From contig NW_026570224.1 of the NCBI RefSeq assembly GCF_019649055.1, forward strand, positions 3,596,001 through 3,660,000: a stretch of DNA of 64,000 nucleotides, given 5' to 3'. Position 1 is the first letter of the stretch. Each line of letters opens with the position of its first letter. The stretch comes from Paramacrobiotus metropolitanus. Taxonomy: Eukaryota > Tardigrada > Eutardigrada > Parachela > Macrobiotidae. Below are positions 56,597 to 64,000 of the stretch, one piece after another. Below the pieces are notes generated by a model. That model did no database searches. It was not told the origin of the DNA and was given only the letters and a program-made list of their open reading frames with translations. Position numbers and translations under genes: made by a program.

Positions 56597-58099
56597 ATGG
56601 ACAAAGATGTTAAACTGTGTCTTGCTGCAGTATTGATCTGCCACATGATTGTTTTGGTTTTATCCGCCATGAAATGCGAACCCGAATCCGTTGAGCACAA
56701 ACACCACTCCGAACAGTCTCGTATTACGAAAAGCTTCTCGGAACACCACGTCGTCCCCGATGTCCTGGATTTCTCACCTGCATCGGTTCTCGATGTATGC
56801 TAACCGTATTCGGTCTTCAACCTTACACGAAATACGATGCCTAATGCTTGCCGATCTGACGTCGTGTTTGCGTACAGATCAAATATCGTCCCGGAGTGGC
56901 GGGAAACCTGGGTAATGAGCTGAAGGTCGACGATGTGAAGGAAGCCCCTGAAGTGGTATGGACGGCGGATGTGTCTAAATTCTACACGCTCATCGCCGTA
57001 GGTGAGGCAGTGGGGTATTGGTGGAAATGCACACCGAGGCTGGGATGTGCAGCACGATGATAGCGTGCTGTTATATCTGCAGATCCGGACGCGCCATCGC
57101 GTGCACAACCTTCTAATCGGGAGTATCAACATTGGCTCGTGGGGAATATCCCGGGAGGGAATGTCAAGGAGGGGAAGATCTTCACCGAATACAAACCTCC
57201 GCTGCCTCCGCATGGCTCCGGTAGGTGCACAACTTGTTTGATCAGTCAGAAAGCATGGTTGTTGAAGATTTTTGTGGTCTTAAACAGTGTACATTTCTTT
57301 TTTTATACTTCGGTAGCTAGTTCATTTACTGGGTTATTTAGGGGTTTTGTACTATGATACAATCCTTGTAATTCTTTTTGCTGCATTCACGTTGGTAAAT
57401 TTGCGGTAGTCGCTTCTATAAACGTTGCTCTTAACTCTTAAGCAGTACAACCTGCGCTCAGAAACATCAGAGGCTGCTGATGGCAACCATCCAAAAAAAG
57501 TAGATGATCTAGCAGTTACTTTTGTATTTTTTTTACTTATTTTAAAATAAATATTATCAGCTGATTTGTAAATTTATAACTGTGCATAGTGTTCAAGTAC
57601 CAGATGCATTTAAACTATTTTGAATTATCACATTTATATCTGCCGAAGTGCTGTCGTTATACTTTGTAGATTAAAGCCATTTGGAAGGTGCGAATTATGT
57701 GGTTGCGTAATCATAAGCGTGTGCGATCTCCAAAATTTTGTCCTTGTTAATAATTTATAGATCTCAAATTTTACTGGTGTGCAGTACAGTGTGTGTTGTG
57801 TGTATGTAACTAGTGTACTGTATGTTCGAATGTTTCGTAAAGGGCGGGAGTTACTTACTTATATGTGGGAAAATTATTCCCATGGCGTACACATATTTTG
57901 TCGTTTTTTTTCAGGATTGCACCGATATGTGTTCATGGTGTTCGAGCAACCCGATCGCATATCATTCGATCTGCCGCATATTAGCTCCTCTTCGTCGGCC
58001 AAAGGACCATCCCGAGCTAAATTCAGCACGAAACAGTTCGCACGACATTATCAGTTGGGTGCTGTGGTCGCAGCTAATTTCTTCCAGGTTCAAGCCTGA
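56597..58099 (+). CDS. Secreted phosphatidylethanolamine-binding protein (PEBP family)
   Basis: Exons are 56597-56794, 56878-57001, 57083-57220 and 57915-58099, totalling 645 nt and 214 residues in exact frame. An N-terminal signal peptide (VKLCLAAVLICHMIVLVLS) precedes the domain, so this member is probably secreted or lumenal. PEBP marks include PGVAGNLGNELKVDDVKEAP and PEVVWTADVSKFYTLIAV, then DPDAPSRAQPSNREYQHWLV with the anion-binding DPDxP and the HWLVGNIPG motif, GPP-like PPLPPHGSG, GLHRYVFMVFEQ and a C-terminal FSTKQFARHYQLG-type helix ending VAANFFQ. PEBPs bind phospholipids or nucleotides and some act as kinase regulators; a secreted member fits a cuticle, immune or signalling role. 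The last intron, about 690 bp, is longer than the others. Confidence 0.92.
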
Positions 58100-58808
58100 T
58101 AGGACAAAGGTGTACCGTATGCTCAGGGAAATTCATTCGAATTGCCGAAGGCTTTCAAGAGGATCTTTTTAGTGCAGCTAGGTGATTTCTTTGTCATGTA
58201 GGTAGTGAAACACTGGCAACAGCTAGAATTAATTAAAAGTGTGGAAAGTTTTAATTTGGCTTGTGCATAGTTCTGAACTTCTTGGGTGAACAGTTAATCT
58301 CGTTGTAGGTGTGATAATCTTGCTGCATTTATTAAAAGCTACTGACTAATTTATGGCTATTGTTAGTTATCGCTACCAAAATGCATTTCGGCATTACAAA
58401 GGGTTCATTCAAAGGAAAGAGAAATATTGTTAAAAAAGATACAGCATTTGTCGGCCTACCTGCGCCGCAATATGTATACGTGGAATGGATTTGAATATGA
58501 ATTTAATCAGAAAGAGCATTATTGCTTCTTGTCCGGAACACAGCTTACATATCGATTCGTTTTTGCATCGGGATAGCTGAATGCGTCAGCAACTCCTCTT
58601 TCACAAAATACTGAATAGAACGGGATATACACATCTCCAATGAATATTCTGTACAGGCGTCTTAAAAGCTAATTATTACAACGGTTGGAAAAATTAATCA
58701 GACCCAATTCTCTCTCACGGGAATGCGTGGGACAGATAATTCCGCATATAGAGGAAAGAACATGAGGGCGGCAATTTTTTCTCCCGTTCTCGCTCACCCG
58801 CCGCCAGA
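58100..58808. other. Intergenic between convergent genes
   Basis: 3' flanks of the PEBP gene (+) and the double-C2 gene (-). Nothing else supported. Confidence 0.4.
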
Positions 58809-61800
58809 TCAGGTTTCCTTGTCATCAATAGGCATCAATGCGTGCCATTTGGTGAACTCCTTCCCATATTCCCGCATGGTCAACGACCAGTGACGTAGTT
58901 CAGATTCTTCGGTGCTGCCGTAGCCCAGAATTACCTGTCCTAGCGCTGCCGAACCAAAAAGATTCTCTTTAGCGTAGACGGTCAGCTCCACGGTGGTATG
59001 TTTAATTTCATCCAGAGAGATGCCCAGCACGAAGGAAAAGGCTTCCTTGTAAATGGGATTTTTTGTACGTTTTACCAGCTTCGTCTGCTTCCGGTCCAGT
59101 TTGCGCTCATTTTGTATTACCTCGAGACGCACATAGGTGTCTGAAATGACAAATTTATTACCTTAAATTTTATGTGTTACGCTTTTATTAAATTTTTCTG
59201 GATAACGGAATCAATGCTTGTGCAAAACATATGCGTCGCGGCGTCTGTGCAGCAATTTTCTACAGACTGGATATTCTAGACTATAGACAGTGCAGATACA
59301 TATTACATGGTCTTTGATAATTTCAGACAACATGAGTGAATGTCTCGTAAAATTTGCACAGTGCCGCCTGTACATATGTATTGCAAAGAAATTATGCATA
59401 GAAGTATGAATAATGAGCAATTTTATCGCTTACCGGGTGGTCCGATTAGTGAACTGCGCAGTAAATCTTGAGCTTTGATGACCAGCACGGTAAGTTTTTT
59501 GGTCTGTTTACTAAATCTGGTACGGATCTGCAGATAACCACTTTCCTGAAATGAAAATGCATATAATCACTATTTCGAATCAAAAACACAGAGCAGCAGC
59601 CACTAATTCCATTTTGCAATCAAGCTTCGGTTCGTGGCGTTTATTTATAATGTGCCGTCAAAAATTCCTATTTTTCTATGCTCACGTCAGATAGGTTTCT
59701 GCACCAGAAGTAAATGTAAGACAGGTCACTGTAATAGTATCACTGATTTTCATCGCATGTTCGAAATTTAATTGCGTCTCACACTACAGAATATAGTGAA
59801 TTGCCATCCTCACGGTTTTCACAAATACGTAAGATTTATTGCGTATTTTGTTTTGTGGATAAGTCCTACTCGATAATTAGCAGGTTGCTTATCAAATATA
59901 GAGAAGTATACAAAGCAAACTGCTATCGTCTACTCTACGTTTTGAATGGGCAATAACCACTTGCCTGCATGGGATTTTGGCACTTTTTGCGTAAGTCTTT
60001 CCACATGCGGTTATCCACATCGGGGTCAAGCCGGAGTAGCGGAAGCAGCACTTCCCCCAGATCGTCGTTCTTTAATGTTTTCTGATTCTGTACACTAATA
60101 CGTAGTAAATGATGCTCCAGCGTCTCCCAGTCCATATCCATAAATTCAAACTCCTCATTATACACGGGATTTTTTGTTCCCTTTTGTATTTTTCCCGATT
60201 GCTTTTGCTGCTTTCCCGGTAACAAACACACCGTCACAAACGAATTAACCTGAGCATCGTTTTTTATTTTCCCCCCAATATTTTCCCCACGAATCACCGT
60301 CACCCGGAGTCCCGGCCAGTCGGCAAAATACCGTACGGAGAATTTTAGTTCGCCCATGTCGGCGATTAATTTGGCTTCTAGTTTATTAGCACTACGCGTA
60401 CGCCGCGGTTTCTGCATGGCAATCTGCGAAATCGCCAACTGCGGCGCCAACGACAGACGCCGGAAATTCAGTATCTTCTCCTTGGATTCCCTGTACAGAT
60501 CGCGTTCACACAGACTATATGTTGAGCGGGAGAGATTGTTGTCCTCCGACGAGAGATTCGACAGCGCTGACGACCGGCGCCTACTATACAAGCGGTCCCG
60601 TTGTGGCGGTTTCAGGCGCAGGGCATAATCCGGTGTGGCATTGTCCCAGTATTTGGGATCACACATACTGTTCAACGACGGCGACAATGTCAGATTGATA
60701 TTCTCATCGATCTTCAGCGCATTATCCTGACTATCCTCATCCTCTTCCACGCTCTGCACGTTGATGGAGATGAAGGCCGGCGCATAGGAGGCCCGCCGTG
60801 ACCTTTGGGTCATAAACTCCCCCGGGTGCTTCGGGGAGGGCGATTTGGAACTGGGGCTGGTGGCGCGGGAGTTGGGATATATGGGGGCCATGGGGGCGAT
60901 GGTCAGGCGGCGTTTGTCGTTGACTTTGACCGGGTGGGTCACCACCGGGCTGGAGGGGGCGGATTTGTTCTGGCTGAGCAGGTTGTGCTCGGTGTTGAGA
61001 CGAAGGAGTTTGCGGTTGGGCGATTTTGATGTGGATTTGCGCTGTAGACTCTCCCGGTCACTGCGGACTTCCGTGATGGTTTTGGGAATTTGGAAGCGCG
61101 GCATATTCTGGGGACTAGTGCCCAGGGGGCCGTCGGCCAATGATTGACTGCGATTTTTCGGGGTGGGCGACGGGGACGGTGATTGGTTGCGCGCCAGGAC
61201 GACGACTTTCTTTTCTTTGACCATGGATTTGATGGATGCCCATCGTTTATTGATGGTGGACATTTCTTTACAGATACCTGGTAAAACATACAAAAGAATG
61301 AGATTAATTTATTTGTTTACTTGTGAAAGAAAGATGCGGACTCGAAGCCGTTTTAAATTAAACAGTGTTGTTGCCGGTATTGTTTCAAACGCAATCGAGA
61401 TCAAACTAAATAAGAGTACGTACATGCTCGTATATCATAACAATTACCAAAGCGTTACTAAGTATTACATGTAGCCGGTGTAATTATGAGAAAATGATTT
61501 ACAACGGATGCAATCAAATGAAGTCTCGCATTTCATGACGGCATCGTCACCGAATGCAAGCGTCATTATTATCTAAAATAATTATGACTATTTAGTGAGC
61601 ATGCGTCGGTGATTAACCAAAATAATTCATTTAATAAGCAACTAGCGCATGCACACCAAATGACATGTGCCCAGAGCCCATGGCAGTTCTTATTCCCATA
61701 TTCCTACCTATGAGACGATGTATATATTAAGCTAAACTGTTGCGTAAAATACGATAATGCATTTGTTTTAAAAGATATTGTTAGGTATGAATTTGTACGT

Positions 61801-62034
61801 AGTATAAATTTAAATTTTATTTTTTTAATTTGATAGCTTAAAAGGTTTGTTACGTGTAGCTATTAATAAATGCGTATGTTTATAATGTTTTAATAACTAC
61901 GAAGGATTTGACTTACCTTTCGCTGCAGTATAATAATATCCTTGCACACCTGATTGCGGTGAAAATGTCGTCGTGGTTGTAACCTTTGACAGACAACACT
62001 TAAATACGACAGAAACTGGGCCTGTTGAGCGTCC
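58809..62034 (-). CDS. Synaptotagmin-like double-C2 protein, probably Ca2+-independent
   Basis: Exons are 62034-61917 (less certain), 61277-59965, 59545-59434 and 59140-58809. The N-terminal half is Ser/Pro/Arg-rich and disordered, with many SP sites. C2A (about 60370-59965) contains LRVTVIRGENIGGKIKNDAQ and NPVYNEEFEF; the Asp residues that bind calcium in classical C2A are replaced (VNSFV for SDPYV). C2B (59545-58809) has KKLTVLVIKAQDLL, PPDTYVRLEV, KNPIYKEAFSF and the C-terminal KWHALM, the WHxL motif of synaptotagmins. The intron before C2B starts GCAAGT, a GC-AG intron. The product likely acts in vesicle traffic or membrane docking without calcium sensing, like Syt-12/14/16/17-type proteins. 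An ATG at 61263 may serve as an internal start if the 5' exon is wrong; a membrane segment is not seen in these exons. Confidence 0.82.
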
Positions 62035-63100
62035 CTAGAATACACGACAATTGTACGTCCTGTGAAAAACTTATCCGGGTAGGAAATAGAACAACCGGTA
62101 AAAAAACGTTGAGGACATCCGAACAAGTCAGAAGGCCGGTTCAGTCGAATGCATTCGGAAGCAGACGTTACGCAAGTGTTCCGAATGGATTATTAGCTGC
62201 CCTTTCGGCAATGGAACCGCACCACCTGTTCTCGCACGTACATACGTGTGAGATGAACCGGAAGCTTTCCAAGCTACAGGAAAAGATGATGGATGGATTA
62301 CAGTGGCATAGTGCTGCTGGGTATAATATTAGCGTGTGTGTTCAGAGTGTTAGATGCCGGCAGCCGCTAGCTCGCAATGGCGAAACCTGCTGTGAATTAA
62401 GTACGTAGATACACCGCGCGCATCCCCCATTTTCAATGGGGAAGGTATAGATAGGGAACGGGGAAAAATGTGACAAATAAATAACCGCCCCGACCATACA
62501 CGGATTGTGTTACATTTAAACAATCAATTTTTAAAGCAATGAATAAGGCCCCATTGATTGGCATCGGGGTGGGACAACACACGTTGGACTATTAATGCCA
62601 CTTAGGACGTATGTACAATTGTGTGTGTCTGTATATGCTGCTTGTATGTATTAATGCCGCTTATAACCAACGTAATGGGTATCGCGCGCGTCGCCAACGG
62701 GAGAAATCCATAGATGAAAAATAAGCCTTAATTCAAAGCTTGCCAAAATTAATAAGCTTCCTTATGAGAGCGTTATTGTGGCTGACGCAGGACATCTTCT
62801 CGCTATAGTCAATCGCTTAGGCTCTGTTTTCCCCTTTTCTATACCAGCGGCTGTTCAAAGGATGGTAATAATATTACATATTCGACGCGCAAAAATAACG
62901 GCTATTTTCGCCAATTGCACGTGAGATTCCCCAAGGACATTCTCGGACTCAGTATATGGTGACCGCGATGCGTAAATTAATCAGCGGACTTAGTATCACA
63001 TGCATCATGGATGATTCTGTACGAAAGCTGAAAATCAATGTATGAACTGCAAATTTATATGTAGGTCTCTAATTATTAGCAGTATTTCTACAAGTTCTAC
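62035..63100. other. No gene recognised
   Basis: Probable 5' flank or first intron of the double-C2 gene. An ORF at 62025-62405 (+) has no family features. Confidence 0.35.
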
Positions 63101-63104
63101 CATA

Positions 63105-63775
63105 CGTATACATACGAGGAGGAGCTACCTTGGCCCGATCAAAGGCATATGCACGACCATTAACCGATCACTGTTTCCATGTGCGTGCAGCACGGCTAAC
63201 CGCCCCGCGGTGGCAGATTGCAAGCACCAGCGCGTAAACGATTGCAAGCACCAGCGCGTAAACGTCAGTTTTAAACATCCATTAAGAAATCCAACTTATC
63301 CAGTTAAAGCGAGCGTTCCTTTCTTCAGAGTCTCTAAAATAAATTTCATATGCGAAAAAGGTAGGCATAAGTTTTATTTTTACCAGGAGAACCAAGTGAG
63401 TTACAAACTCTTGGGTTTTCGTGAAATTCTTTCTTGGAACCGTGACCTGAAGTCCCGTGCTATGTCTACAAGAGATTCCACCACGCATAACTTTCTTGGT
63501 TTGAAATGGAAGGGATATGTGTGTAGAAGTTCAATTTTTCTTCACATTTTAAAATACTGGTTGAAAGTTTAAAAATAGGTAAAAAACAAATGAGTGGTTG
63601 GTCAACTGCTGTGGCAGCTGTGCTGTTTTAAGTGCTGACTTCCATGCGCTGCCACCGCTGGGTGGCTAGCCGTATTACACAACCACGTGACCCAGCATGC
63701 ACATACACGGGCACAGTGATCGGTTTATGGTCGCGCATGTGCCTTTGATCGGGCCAAGGTAGCTCTTCCTCGTAC
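63105..63775. mobile_element. Foldback / MITE-like inverted-repeat element
   Basis: The left arm (about 63105-63215) and right arm (about 63660-63775) are reverse complements: GAGCTACCTTGGCCCGATCA on the left matches the complement of the right arm, as do GACCAT-AACCGATCACTGT and ACGGCTA-CC. The arms are about 110 bp and the loop about 450 bp. Target-site duplications were not clear. Confidence 0.7.
63219..63264. repeat. Two-copy tandem direct repeat
   Basis: A 24-bp unit GATTGCAAGCACCAGCGCGT-AAAC occurs twice in tandem. It lies inside the foldback element. Confidence 0.8.
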
Positions 63776-64000
63776 GGAAAGAGAGCAACCGGCGTTAAGA
63801 TGCAAAAATAACACTAAAGCTCATGATTAAAGTTTTCTTGATTATGAATTGCAAGTCAATGTATTTTACATTTTTCCCGCGAGAACGGGCGACGAGATTT
63901 ATATCATGCAAGGATCGTATTAAAAATTTGCATGTTTAATTCAATGGAGAGACGGAAAATGCATTCATAATTTAAGAAATCTCGTGTACACACATAAATC

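Noticed and set aside
60356-61147. Three plus-strand ORFs of 66-100 codons
   Set aside because: They are antisense to the large exon of the double-C2 gene and have no family features.
1-64000. tRNA or rRNA genes
   Set aside because: No cloverleaf with A/B-box spacing or rRNA motif was recognised by eye; a tRNAscan or covariance search would be decisive.

Overview
The window is nuclear DNA of an animal, about 38-40% GC by eye. It carries intron-rich genes on both strands, GT-AG introns of roughly 50-400 bp inside most genes, and wide gaps full of repeats. A GnRH/AKH/corazonin-type receptor, a receptor guanylyl cyclase and a LEA-like hydrophilic protein point to an ecdysozoan, possibly a tardigrade. 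That placement is inference; no single marker in the window proves it. I saw no prokaryotic operon, CRISPR array, rRNA or convincing tRNA.

Layout. 0.5-1.0 kb: last exon of an unrecognised nuclear-looking gene. 1.95-6.2 kb (+): a complete 14-exon eIF3b gene. 7.1-7.6 kb: a broken second copy of the 0.5-1.2 kb gene end, so eIF3b lies between two direct copies. 8.1-16.0 kb (-): a LEA-like gene whose last exon carries a one-base frameshift, with a possible alternative first exon at 13.3 kb and a separate hydrophobic ORF in its long intron. 16.7 kb (+): a small hydrophilic ORF with a MITE in its 3' flank.

17.6-23.25 kb: a full-length hAT transposon with 8-bp target duplications, terminal inverted repeats and a BED-finger transposase, itself containing a palindromic minisatellite and a long foldback. 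23.6-29.1 kb: a repeat island made of one foldback element, three related units and two TTTCTTAGG-type satellite spacers.

30.8-33.1 kb (+): a peptide-hormone GPCR. 35.3-37.1 kb (-): a PLEKHB/evectin gene. 38.0-44.4 kb (-): a receptor guanylyl cyclase lacking one metal-binding Asp. 44.8-45.6 kb (-): a tail-anchored RING protein. 46.1-47.3 kb (+): TYW3. 49.5-51.85 kb (+): an IFT46-type gene that seems to lack its central core. 53.0-55.0 kb (+): an Ig-domain single-pass membrane protein with a cytoplasmic array of 11-residue repeats. 56.6-58.1 kb (+): a secreted PEBP. 58.8-62.0 kb (-): a synaptotagmin-like double-C2 protein. 63.1-63.8 kb: another foldback element.

The genes are unrelated housekeeping, signalling and membrane-traffic genes and do not form a cluster. 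Exon limits were set by hand from reading frame, splice consensus and family similarity. Where summed exon lengths close the frame exactly (eIF3b, TYW3, PEBP, PLEKHB, RING) the models are strong.
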